Source: Diplonema papillatum (lineage: Eukaryota; Euglenozoa; Diplonemea; Diplonemida; Diplonemidae). Taken from it: a stretch of DNA of 64,000 nucleotides. The notes under the pieces were generated by a model that searched no databases, had not been told where the DNA came from, and was given only the letters and a program-made list of their open reading frames with translations. The DNA lies in contig JAPJBO010000890.1 of NCBI GenBank assembly GCA_030068145.1, positions 1 to 64,000 of the forward strand. Direction: 5' to 3'. Shown here piece after piece: positions 1 to 9,900 of this stretch (positions are counted from its first letter, which is position 1; every line of letters begins with the position of its first letter). The translations under genes and the position numbers were made by a program.

Positions 1-591
1 GTGCAGGCGAAGGCTTGCCTCTTTCGAGGTCCACCAAGCAATGCGAACTATACCAGGGGCCTGCATCGTTACGTCTCCGGACCTCAGAGCGGTCAGGTCT
101 GCCATCCGTAACGCACAGCTCCATAGGAGCGTCGCCGCAGCCGCGAGCTCCTCGTCTCCCGATACGACGCCTATGATCGTCTGTGCCTCCTCGAAACTCA
201 GCGGGACCGCGTGGCTCGGCGTCTCCCTTCTTTCCAGACGTCGCTTCAAGATCGCCCTTTTCGTCTTCGCCAGGTCGGCCGCTGGAACACCCCATCTTGA
301 GCCCAACACGCTGACGTATTGCTCCACCGACACCGTGCGCATTTTCCCGGTCCTCGGGCGGCCCCGTCTGCCGGCCTCCCGCGCCGTGTAGCGGGCGAGC
401 TGGGCCCCGCTCATTCCGTCGAGCATTGCAGCCGCGAATGCCTTGATCCGGAGGGATGCCGGTGCTGCTCGAAGCCCTGCAGCTTGTGTGAACTTCTCCA
501 AGGTCCCCTCCATCGACAGACGCTGTTTTCTCGTCGATGACGCTAAAGCTAGCGACTCGAACTTCTCGATTTTTCCCTCCCAGGACGCCAT
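1..591 (-). CDS. tyrosine recombinase of a VIPER/DIRS-like retrotransposon (3' end outside window)
   Basis: The minus strand is open from an ATG at 589-591 to the window edge, 197 codons without a stop. Codons 150-177 read like the box I region of tyrosine recombinases: a hydrophobic helix, then ALRMADLTALRSGDV, matching the family pattern GLRxSELxxLxxxDI, with the presumed catalytic Arg at codon 162. The C-terminal HxxR and Tyr would lie outside the window. In YR retrotransposons this enzyme inserts a circular DNA copy without target duplication. The gene starts 12 nt after the gag stop and in the same frame, so it belongs to the same element. The order gag then YR is that described for kinetoplastid VIPER; in DIRS and Ngaro the YR gene follows the RT. 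The identification rests on this one motif and on context. Confidence 0.72.
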   Translation of the reverse strand, partial: MASWEGKIEKFESLALASSTRKQRLSMEGTLEKFTQAAGLRAAPASLRIKAFAAAMLDGMSGAQLARYTAREAGRRGRPRTGKMRTVSVEQYVSVLGSRWGVPAADLAKTKRAILKRRLERRETPSHAVPLSFEEAQTIIGVVSGDEELAAAATLLWSCALRMADLTALRSGDVTMQAPGIVRIAWWTSKEASLRLH

Positions 592-603
592 CTGGGAGGG
601 GAG

Positions 604-1560
604 TCATTCGTTTTTTGGAGGTGCGTTCCGCTTGCCCGAGGGCGGCACCGATACCCGTTGCGGCGCCGCTACATGCCTGAATCTACAGCGTTCGCGCATG
701 CAACGCCCATTGCGGAAGTTATGGCAAATTGCCGACGGCCCCTTCGCACTCGTACTCCGGTCGCTGCCGCGCTGCCTGATTGTAGCTTTCAGACGCCGGC
801 GTGCTTCTGCGACGTGTCGTGGAAGGCGCGAGGCCTCCTGTATTCCTCGCATTTCCACCCCTGCAGCCGGGTTCCGCGTGTCGTAGACCGCCTGCAGCTG
901 TTCGTACTCGTTGAACAGCCGAGTCAGCTTTAGCAGCCACATCGGCGTGGCCATCGGACCCCGCATTCGCAGGTGCTCCCGGACTTTGGTAGTCACATCA
1001 TCCCGTCTCTCCTGCAGTTCCCTATTGCTGCGAAACCTGTACAGGCGTGACACCGTACCTTCGAGAAGAGCAAAACCCCCGACCCCGATAGGAGCGTCCT
1101 TCCAAAATGTCGCCTCCAGCATCTTGAAGTCGTCTTCCTCATCCTCGTCAAGCACCATACTATTTCCCACTGGGGGCACGTGCCGGTCCAATAGCTCCAA
1201 CGCCTCCCGCTCATCGCCCGCCAGGGCCAATTCCTGCAGCGCATCGGCGTCCATCTTCTGCCAGAAGCCCGGGTACTCATCCTCGAAGGCATCAAAGATG
1301 GCCCCCGCCCGATCGACGTCCAACATCGGCAGCAACGCTTCGGGACGCAACTCCTGTTGTGGTGCTGGCCTGCTTCGCTTCGCCCGCGGTTCATCCGGGT
1401 CCTCCAGCGGTCTTCCCCGCTGCTGCTGCTGCTCTTTCAGCCGCTCTTCAGCCTCCCTCAGCTTATCCTCGCGCGCTTTAAGCGACCGCTCCAGCTCCTC
1501 CATCCTCTTCTCCCGTTCCAGAAGTTCATCCCCGTTTCTCGCCTGCGCCTTCGGCGGCAT
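604..1560 (-). CDS. Gag-like protein with coiled coil and CCCH zinc finger
   Basis: This 318-residue ORF begins at an ATG (MPPKAQARN). Residues 10-50 are a highly charged heptad-like stretch (ELLEREKRMEELERSLKARE) that should form a coiled coil. The middle is acidic and contains a poly-Asp/Glu patch. Near the C terminus, residues 279-296 form C-x7-C-x4-C-x3-H (CHNFRNGRCMRERCRFRH), followed by a basic tail. Coiled coil plus zinc finger fits the nucleic-acid-packaging Gag of a YR retrotransposon, and the recombinase gene directly downstream supports that. The stop is TGA followed by C, and the next gene is in the same frame, so a low level of readthrough could give a Gag-YR fusion. A host CCCH protein is the alternative, made unlikely by the linkage. 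Confidence 0.7.
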   Translation of the reverse strand: MPPKAQARNGDELLEREKRMEELERSLKAREDKLREAEERLKEQQQQRGRPLEDPDEPRAKRSRPAPQQELRPEALLPMLDVDRAGAIFDAFEDEYPGFWQKMDADALQELALAGDEREALELLDRHVPPVGNSMVLDEDEEDDFKMLEATFWKDAPIGVGGFALLEGTVSRLYRFRSNRELQERRDDVTTKVREHLRMRGPMATPMWLLKLTRLFNEYEQLQAVYDTRNPAAGVEMRGIQEASRLPRHVAEARRRLKATIRQRGSDRSTSAKGPSAICHNFRNGRCMRERCRFRHVAAPQRVSVPPSGKRNAPPKNE

Positions 1561-1745
1561 ATTCTGGTCTCGACTTTGAAATTTTTTCTGACCTGCGGGT
1601 CAGTGGCGCAAAAAATCGGAAAGGGAGAAGGTGTGTGTTTGGGTGTTCACCTATATTGTTGGGAGAATAAGACCAAGCGAAAAAAGACTGCGTGTTTTTT
1701 CTCACCGACAAAAAAAAAAATGTAAATATTAAGCGAGTGGGGGGT
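1561..1745 (-). other. 5' leader of the left YR element
   Basis: Between the gag start and the genomic repeat that begins near 1747 lie about 180 bases that match nothing else I noticed in the window. The terminal A1-type repeat of the element would be expected here, but its partner copy would be outside the window, so the exact end cannot be fixed. Confidence 0.35.
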
Positions 1746-1746
1746 T

Positions 1747-1930
1747 TAGTGGTTATTGTGGTTTAGAGGTTCGGTGTTTTAGGGTCTCCGGTTGACCATT
1801 GAGGCTGTGAGGCGGGTAGTATGAGGGATGTAGGCACGATTACACACTTTAACTACGGCTAGCCAAGTTTGTAATTGTTGCCCGGCACCAAGAAGCCATT
1901 CGCTTTGAATTTAGTCTTGGGCCCCCACTT
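1747..1930 (+). repeat. dispersed repeat 'CTCCGGTTGACCATTGAGG', long copy 1
   Basis: About 185 bases run from the TTTAGAGGTTCGGTGTTTTA region through CTCCGGTTGACCATTGAGG to the TTTAGTCTTGGGCCCC region. The second long copy is 3455-3640. Shorter copies of the core are near 2310, 3205, 7045, 7345, 7425, 7635, 12145, 33790 and 53035. It carries no ORF. Confidence 0.85.
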
Positions 1931-2371
1931 TTGTGTGAGAAGAAATGCTTAGGTTTGGTTTCTTCTTTTGCGTTTCGTTGTCGACAACCTTATTTTTTTT
2001 CAACATGTTCTCGTGCCTTTGAGTGACGGTATTTTAGAGTTTCTCGTTTGCAGTTTGTTCTGTGCATAGTGGTGTCATAGAGCTTTCCTGCGCTTTCTCT
2101 ATGCGTTGAGCAGTGTGAACTTGAAATGCAGGTACCACAAAGGGGCAGGCTTGCATTGCCAAAGGCTAGGGTTGCTTGGTAACGTCGTCCAAAGACGGTC
2201 TCGATGTGATGAGGTCAGGCTGGTGATATCCAGCTCCGTTCTCGAAGCTGCGCTTTCGCGCCGCGCGTGCTTGTTAGAGTGCAAGTTTATTTGTGGATTA
2301 GAAGGTCAGTATTTTAAAGTCTCCGGTTGACCGTAGAGGCTTGGGTATATGGGGGTGTTGAGAAAAGTGAG

Positions 2372-2841
2372 AGGGTGCCGCTCGTTTCGGGTGATGTGTC
2401 GTTCCGTTGTGAAACCTTGTGAAGTCCCCTAACGCGTTCAGGGGGTGTTTGGGATTGGGTAGGGTGTGGTCGTTCTGCTACGGCGTGAAAAGCCAGGAAG
2501 TTTCGACGCTAATCTTCGACTCTTGATTGTGTTCACCGGGTTGCGTCCTCGTCAGTCGGAAGATCCCGCAAGAGAAATCCCCCTAATCCGTGCCTCGTAA
2601 TACACAGCCGCCGAGCAACACGAAACCACCCAGAAGAAAAGCCAGGCACCGGGATTCCTGACGAGCACGCAACCCGGCGAACATATTCAAGAGTCGAAGA
2701 TTAGCGTCGAAACTTCCTGGCTTTTCACGCCGTAGCAGAACGACCGCACCCTACCCAATCCCAAACACCCCCTAAACGCGTTTGGGGACTCCACAAGGTT
2801 TCACAACGGAACGACACATCACCCGAAACGAGCGGCACCCT
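2372..2841. repeat. foldback element with ~185-bp inverted arms
   Basis: The left arm (2372-2575) and right arm (2658-2841) are reverse complements over about 185 bases with few mismatches; the outer ends read AGGGTGCCGCTCGTTTCGG and its complement. About 80 bases separate them. A partial single arm recurs at 7695-7770. Both arms contain part of the dispersed genomic repeat, so it may be an inverted duplication and not a transposon. Confidence 0.85.
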
Positions 2842-3943
2842 GAAAGAAGAAAAGCCAGGCACCGGGTTTCCCGCCGGCAGTTCTGCCGAGGCAGTCGCTC
2901 GGGGGTCTCGTGCTTTCGTGTTCGTTGAGCAGCGGTTGCCGAATCATGCCGCAGCACCGTCCTTTGTGTGTTTCTCCGGCTTCAAACGGCCTTCTTGATA
3001 ATGTGAAAAGGGGTTGACCAGGTGTGGCACCTGAGAGTGCATCTTCATAATGACGCCGCATAAGAGGTATATTTTGTTGACTTATACACCTGGCGCTGAG
3101 CCCATTGTACGTTCACTTAGAGATCTCGGAGTTCAAAGTATCCGGGGTTTTGCGGCGCCTTATCGAGCATTCTTTGAGCTTTGAAGGTTCTATGTTTAAG
3201 TCTCCGATTGACCATTGAGGCTGGATGTCGGGTAGTGCAAGGATGTAGACATTTGCACACTGTCTAACGTTGGCAAAAAAGTATCGCTGCAGCATCTCAG
3301 TTTCACTGTGGGAATCGGACATCAAACCCAGAGCAGGACAACACAGCCAGTAAACCAGGAGGAGAAGGGTGTGGGCTACTCGAGAACCAAAATACCCACC
3401 CTCCTTTCCCCCTGTGACCTCGACCTTTTAGCATTATTTGTGGATTAAAATTTTAGCGTTTACTGTAGTTTAGAGGTTCGGTGTTTTAGGGTCTCCGGTT
3501 GACCATTGAGGCTGTGAAGCGGGTGGTATGAGGGTAGTAGGTAGGTGCTTGTACACTTTAACTACGGCTAGCCATGTCTGCAAGTGTTGCGACCGACACC
3601 AAGAAGAAATTCGCTTTGAATTTAGTCTTGGGCCCCCCACGCAATTTTAGGCTGAGGTAAATACCCCAACGCTCCTGTCGCTCCCTCTCTCTTTCTCTTG
3701 CTCATTATTGTGATTCCCAAACGATCTGACCAGAAGCGCATTGTTCTCCATCGTTTCCCCCTTTTTATCCCTGCTCGTAGCTGCCGATGAAAGATTCCCG
3801 TGGCCGCAAAGTCGATCATGTGCCTATCTTTGCGGCATCTGCTCTTGGCGGCATTTTCTGGCACACAGATGTTTGACGGCCCTTGTGATGCAAAGGGTGA
3901 TATATATTTGTGTACGCAGTAACGCAGGTGTCCGAATTAGAGC
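2842..3943. other. intergenic, repeats only
   Basis: This stretch holds the second long copy of the CTCCGGTTGACC repeat (3455-3640) and a short copy near 3205. I see no coding signal. Confidence 0.6.
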
Positions 3944-4349
3944 CATGCGCGGAGACGAGACATCTACCGACACACCCACACAACGACACCCCCACACGAA
4001 CACAGGCACGTACAGACCTCCAGTTCCACCGCGGAAACAGAGACCAGCAGTGAAGACGACTTACGATGTCCCCACTGCCACACACGCACAACAACAACCG
4101 GCCTCAAACTGAAGGGAAAACAAGGATTACGGACGCACCTACGTTACTGCAAGAAGAAACCACCCAGAACTAAGTCACAAGCAGAAACAACGCTGCGAAG
4201 CACCACCCAGAAACGAGAGAGATGTCCCTGCTGCCACAGCGACGGACGAACCGTGGGGAAACCACTCTTCAATACGCCACCATAAGCCCTGGTGCAAAAA
4301 GAAGAACTGTAAACGACGCACAGCAACGACGACTCCATCAGACGAATAA
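3944..4349 (+). pseudogene. double zinc-finger remnant, possibly the N-terminus of a non-LTR retrotransposon protein
   Basis: A frame open from 3944 to the TAA at 4283 has no ATG. It encodes a Thr/Ser-rich segment and then a finger, C-x2-C-x19-H-x3-C, starting RCPHCHT and ending GLRTHLRYCKKK. A second finger starts at RCPCCHSDG; its H-x3-C half (HHKPWC) lies one frame on (about 4278-4349), so one frameshift separates the halves. GLRTH with H-x3-C resembles the N-terminal fingers of R2/NeSL-type retrotransposons. No reverse transcriptase follows, so only the N-terminal part remains. The finger pattern is seen directly; the family is inference. Confidence 0.45.
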
Positions 4350-4703
4350 CCTCACTAAGGCAGGCTCGGCAGGGAACAGAATTTTGCTCGCGTCCAACAT
4401 GCGATTCTTCACCACTGATACTCTAATATTCTCCGCCTTGGTGTGTTTGGCTGATATTCTCCTCCAAAGTAACACCTTATGAACGAGGGACAATTTTTCA
4501 GAACGAAAGCATTTTTGCCAGAATAATATTCTCCTCTTTTGGTGTGCGTCTCGTGCTCAATTAGCTCCAGTCTCAGTGCCGCTGCGTAAAAGGGTAAGTA
4601 GAAAACGAACCAACTGTTATTGATCTTCGTGTGTTTGCCACATTTCCAAGAGCGTGAGCGGTTGTGTGAGGAGCGAGAGGCCCTGTTTCACAGTATATCA
4701 TTA

Positions 4704-6642
4704 CCGTATGCGGGTTTAATATGAAACGTGTTTAGTACGAAACGGTTTTAATACGAAACGTGTTAATTAAGAAACACCCCGGATCTGAAGCTATGAAACA
4801 TTAACACGTTTCGTATTAAAAACTGCACTTCCATAGGGGTTTTGAGGGGTGTTGTACTTAGAGTAAACTGGGGCTCGACACTAAAAAAAGGACGCAGGAA
4901 AATTGACAGAAAATCTGAACCCGTCAAAAAAGAAATAGGCACCAATTTCTTCGCCCGCGTCAGCCCTTCACCCCAGCGAAGCAGATTCGACAATCCGGGC
5001 GAGTTTCGTGGTGACCGGGTTGAGTGACGCAAATTTACTGGAAGAGAAAGTTTCCGATCCAACAGGAGAGGAGGCCGACCAAGGTCTTCGTTGAAGACAG
5101 CCCCCAGGCAGTGTTGGCGGTGGCTCTTGGGAGCTGGTTCTTCTGGCTCTTTGGGAGCCAGCGGGAGCTGGGGTTCTGGTGAAAATTTTGCTCGTGCGTG
5201 CAGCAGACCTTTTTTGACGATTTTTAGCTCGCGATAAGCTCCGATGAAGAGAACCGTGAAGAATAGACCCGGGACCAAGAAGTATGCGTGGTTCGCGGGT
5301 CTTTACGAGATGCAGGGCACCGGACATGGAAACCACCAGGGTTTTGACGGGAAGGACGGGAATCGATCCCCTGGGTGGTGCCGTTTTTTTCGCTGTCCAC
5401 GGAACAGACCTTTTTCGACGAATTTACGCTCGCGATCAGCTCCGATGAAGAGATCCGTGAAAATTAGACCCGGGGATCACAAAACATGTGCGTGGTTTGT
5501 GGGTCTTTGGAAGAGACAGGGCCCCGGCGCGGAAACCACCGGTGTGCATCGAGAAGGACGGGAATCAATCCCCCGAGTGGTGACATATTTTTGCTGGTCC
5601 ACGTAGCAGACCTTTTTCGGCGATTTTTTGCGTGATCAGCTCCGATGAAGAGATCCGCAAAAAGTAGACCCGGATATCCAAAAAAAATGTGCAAAGGGTT
5701 TCTCGCATTTTGGGGGAATTTTGAGATGGCTTTTTATTGTGCCCTGCTGGCTCCCGCTGGCTCTTTCCAGCTCCCGAGCTGGCTCCAGCTCCGAGAGCCA
5801 CCGCCAACACTGCCCCAGGCCACCGGTTGCGGGGACAACGTTCTCGCCGAACTCCATCGCAACTTCAACGAATGTCTCGTACTGAGTGAATGCGCAGTTG
5901 CATCAACGTTCTGACTTCGCTGATTTTGACCAAGAGCTTGAAGAACTGGCAAACGATGAATGCGTTGCTGTGGAGGTGGATGCGGTTCATGCTAGTCTTG
6001 GGGCTGGCGAGCACGAGAAGAAGCTGTATGGTAATCACCTGGAGAGGCTTTACTCCTTCTTTAAAAAAGGGCAACTCCGCCTTTGCTTGCTGCCCTTCCA
6101 TACGACCGGCTTACCCTGCCGTCACTGACGCGTGCCCGCCTAATGAACACCTTCGTGAACACTAGCGTGTCAGGAACTCGTGGTTGGCACTGGATGCTTG
6201 TAACAACTGACCGGTCGCTCCGAAGATGCGTTGTATCTTGCTCGCTTTCTGACTTTTGTGGAAGCAAGATAGTCAGCCACCTTGCAACGGTCTTTTCCGC
6301 CGACACCGACTCTTGGTTCATAGAAACGGACGCTCGAGGATGTCAACAAGACGATTGGAGCTGCGGGTACCATTCCTCGCATCCCAGAGCCCGCCCACGC
6401 CTGTCGTCTTCATGCACAAGTGCCAGAACGCTCTTGTCGCTAATACTCTGACCGCGATACGTTTTTCCAGCTCAAAGGCTCGAACAAAAACGGGGGATCA
6501 TCATGGGGTTTCAACAGTTTTCAAATCTCACTAAGTACGTCAGACCCCATGTTTTTAGTACGAAACGTGTTAATTAAGAAACACTTTGGCCAAAAAAGTA
6601 GCTAAGAAACATTTACACGTTTCGTATTAAACCCGCATACGG
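4704..6642. mobile_element. 1.9-kb TIR transposon with TA target duplication
   Basis: The ends are inverted repeats starting CCGTATGCGGGTTTAATA, flanked on both sides by TA (4702-4703 and 6643-6644). Both ends carry subterminal copies of ACGAAACGTGTTAATTAAG. Inside are two to three tandem copies of a ~195-bp unit (about 5225-5665, marked by AGCTCCGATGAAGAG), an inner inverted repeat (5096-5175 against 5745-5820), and a decayed Ulp1-like protease gene. TA duplication suggests the Tc1/mariner or pogo supergroup, but I found no DDE transposase in it. Confidence 0.8.
5886..6451 (+). pseudogene. Ulp1/C48-like cysteine protease remnant inside the TIR element
   Basis: The frame covering 6083-6451 has an ATG at 6143 and contains GWHWMLVTTD, then after about 57 residues CQQDDWSCGYH. 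This is the spacing of the catalytic His-Trp and of the Gln and Cys in Ulp1/SENP proteases (His to Gln about 60, Gln to Cys 6). The aspartate expected about 17 residues after His is not there (VVSCSL in place of a xDSL motif). An upstream frame, 5886-6128, encodes an acidic segment (ELEELANDECVAVEVDAVHA) that probably belonged to the same protein, so at least one frameshift has occurred. C48 proteases are common passengers of eukaryotic DNA transposons. Confidence 0.5.
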
Positions 6643-6769
6643 TAGTCGGTTAATGTTAATCTTCTTAGACTAGCGTCTTATACGACAAATAAAATGCCTA
6701 TCGATCCTTTGGTCCAAACGTTTAATTGTTCACCAGCTTATACGACCAATAGAAAGTTGTTGCACATAC

Positions 6770-6987
6770 CGGTTGCCGTGCAGGAGGTACACGTTCTTGT
6801 CGTCGGGGTCGAAAGAGATGCCCTTGGCGTAGCACGCGGCGGCTTCGGCGTACTTGCCCTTCTTGAAAAACTCGTTGCCGAGGTCCTTTTGCCGCAGCAC
6901 CGGGTCGTCTTTTTGCTTCTCTTCGGCCATCTTCAGCACCGCTTTTTCATCCACCGTGCCCCGAATGGGGGGGTAGTCAGCCTCAAT
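6770..6987 (-). CDS. exon 3 of the TPR gene
   Basis: This 218-nt exon starts in phase 0 after CTTTCCGCAG and ends with two bases of an Arg codon before GTATGT. It encodes a KK/EE-rich linker and one TPR with the expected Gly8, Ala20 and Pro32 positions. Its GC content and codon use stand out from the surrounding intronic sequence. Confidence 0.75.
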
Positions 6988-9900
6988 CTGCGGAAAGCCG
7001 TGTTCTTAGAGTGTAAGCTCGTCCAGGGATCCGGGGGGTTTTTAGTCTCCGGTGACCATTGTGGTAAAGGTCCCTTTAAGGTATCGGATACTAGTGTGCG
7101 TATCGTATCTGCGGTAGTGGCAGTACGTGTGTTTGTGTGCTGAAGCTCGGTAATGGGTTACCTCTAAGCGGAGTATGGCTCATCTACACAACTTGGTCTC
7201 GTCGTGCTTGTGTCTTTGTTGCCTGTTGCCGAATATGCGACATGTTTTAGCGCGCGCTCATTTCCTATGCGTCTTGTCATATCCGGGGTTCTTGCAAAGG
7301 GAAACGCGAATCTACGAGAAACTGTCTAAGAAAAGTCGACGTTTTCAAGTCTCCGATTGACGTGTGAGGCGGGGTGGAGGCCTTTTGGAGGTATATAGTC
7401 CGCTTGAGAATCCAGGATTCAAGAGTCTCCGGGTGACCTTCGCCGAATGGGTTCGTTTAAAGCTAATACGTGCTGGGTGGGTCTGGGGGGGCATGCATGG
7501 CTTCTTTCGTGTACACTTTACTTGCTTGCTTTGGCAAGTCAGGTTCGAAACAATTTGTGACCGACACCAAGATCTCACCAGGTTAGGGGTGTTTTGTTAG
7601 CGTTATTTTTGGATTAGAAGATCGGTGTTTTACAGCCTCCGATTGACCGTAGAGGCTTGGGTAGGGAGGAGGGTTGAAAGAGTTGAACAGTGAGAGGGTG
7701 CACGCTCGTTTCGGCTGATGTGCGGTGTGAACCCTTGTGAGGTCCCCCAACGCGTTAGGGGGTGCTTGGGACAGGGGTGGTTTTGTTCTTCGCTTACACC
7801 ACTGTGTGTTTTAAATTTGTTGCATTAGTGTGATTGTCAGGCCTTCGACTACCCTGAGCAACGCACTATGCACTGTGTGTTGTGTTTTTTTTTTTTTTTT
7901 TTTTTTTTTTTTGAGGACTAACCAGTCAGGGATTTATATAGCTTTTCCTCCTCTGCAGAAAAGTCCTTTTCGCCCTCGGGGTCCTGTGGTGGATCCAAAA
8001 TTAATTAGAATTGGTAGTCAAGAGGCAAGCACTACCAGGCCAGCCCAGGCTAACCCACCCAACCTCAGTGTTGGAACAAGAATCAGACGAAATGGTTAAG
8101 CTAATTTGTAAGAGAGGGGGGTCTGGGGGGCAGCGCCCCCCAGCGCACGGTACGGTACAGCGAAGAATTTCCGCACCGGTCAACTTCTAGTATTGAATCC
8201 AAATTCAGTTAGAACCGGTAGTCAACGTCTGATGCCGAACCCCAAATCTAATTAGAATCGGTACTCAACGTCCAATTTCCGATTCCAAATTTAAATAGAA
8301 TTGGTAGTCAACGTTCAAGGTTGGCTCCAAATTTAATTAAAATTGGTAGGCAACGTCGATCCAAAATCAATTAGACTTGGTAGTCAACGTCTGATGCCAA
8401 ATCCAAAAATTAATTAGAATTGATAGGCAACGTCCAGTTTCGGATCCCAAATTTAACTACAATTGGTAGTCAACGTCCAGTTTCGGATTCCAAATTTAAT
8501 TACAATCGGTAGTCAACGTCTGATGCCAAATCCAAAATTTAATTAGAATTGGTAGTCAACTTCCAATTTCGGATTCCAAATTTAATTACAATCGGTAGTC
8601 AACGTCTGATGGCGTATCCAAATTTAATTAGACTTGGTAGTCAGCGTCCAATTTCGGGTCCCAAATTTAATTAGAAATGGTAGTCTACGTCCAATTTCGG
8701 ATTCCAAATGTAATTACAATCGGTAGTCAACGTCTGATGTCGTATCCAAATTTAATTAGAAGTGGTAGTCAACGTCTAATGTCGGATCCCAAATTTAATT
8801 AGAAGTGGCAGTGAACGTCTATTGTCGGATCCAAAATTAATTAGAATTGGTAGTCAACATCCAATTTCCGATCCCAAATTTAATTAGAATTGGTAGTCAA
8901 TGTTCAATTTTGAATCCAAATTTAATTAGAATTGGTAGTCAACGTTCAATTTCCGATCCCAAATTTAATTAGAATTGGTAGTCAACATCCAATTTCGGAT
9001 TCTGAATTTAATTAGAATTGGTAGTCAACGTTCAATTTTGAATCCAAATTTAATTAGAATTGGTAGTCAACGTCCAATTTCCGATCCGAAATTTAATTAG
9101 AATTGGTAGTCAACGTTCAATTTTGAATCCAAATTTAATTAGAATTGGTAGTCAACGTCCAATTTCGGATCCCAAATTTAATTAGAATAGGTAGTCAACG
9201 TCCAATTTCCGATCCCAAATTTAATTAGAATTGGTAGTCAACGTTCGATTTTGAATCCAAATTTAATTAGAATTGGTAGTCAACGTCCAATTTCCGATCC
9301 GAAATTTAATTAGAATTGGTAGTCAACGTTCAATTTTGAATCCAAATTTAATTAGAATTGGTAGTCAACGTCCAATTTCCGATCCCAAATTTAATTAGAA
9401 TAGGTAGTCAACGTCCAATTTCCGATCCCAAATTTAATTAGAATTGGTAGTCAACGTTCAATTTTGAATCCAAATTTAATTAGAATTGGTAGTCAACGTC
9501 CAATTTCCGATCCCAAATTTAATTAGAATTGGTAGTCAACGTTCAATTTTGAATCCAAATTTAATTAGAATTGGTAGTCAACGTCCAATTTCCGATCCCA
9601 AATTTAATTAGAATTGGTAGTCAACGTCCAATTTCGGATCCCAAATTTAATTAGAATAGGTAGTCAACGTCCAATTTCCGATCCCAAATTTAATTAGAAT
9701 TGGTAGTCAACGTTCGATTTTGAATCCAAATTTAATTAGAATTGGTAGTCAACGTCCAATTTCCGATCCCAAATTTAATTAGAATTGGTAGTCAACGTTC
9801 AATTTCCGATCCCAAATTTAATTAGACTTGGTAGTCAACGTCTCGCCTCCCACCACCCCCTTTGGCCCTCCGCCCCTGGCCCTCCTGCCTCCTCTTTCCC

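Noticed and set aside
911-1579. Plus-strand Ser-rich ORF opposite gag
   Set aside because: Ser runs are the antisense of Glu/Leu-rich coiled-coil codons; the minus strand has the zinc finger and coiled coil.
7990-9840. CRISPR array
   Set aside because: Units are contiguous tandem copies with no unique spacers, in a eukaryotic intron.
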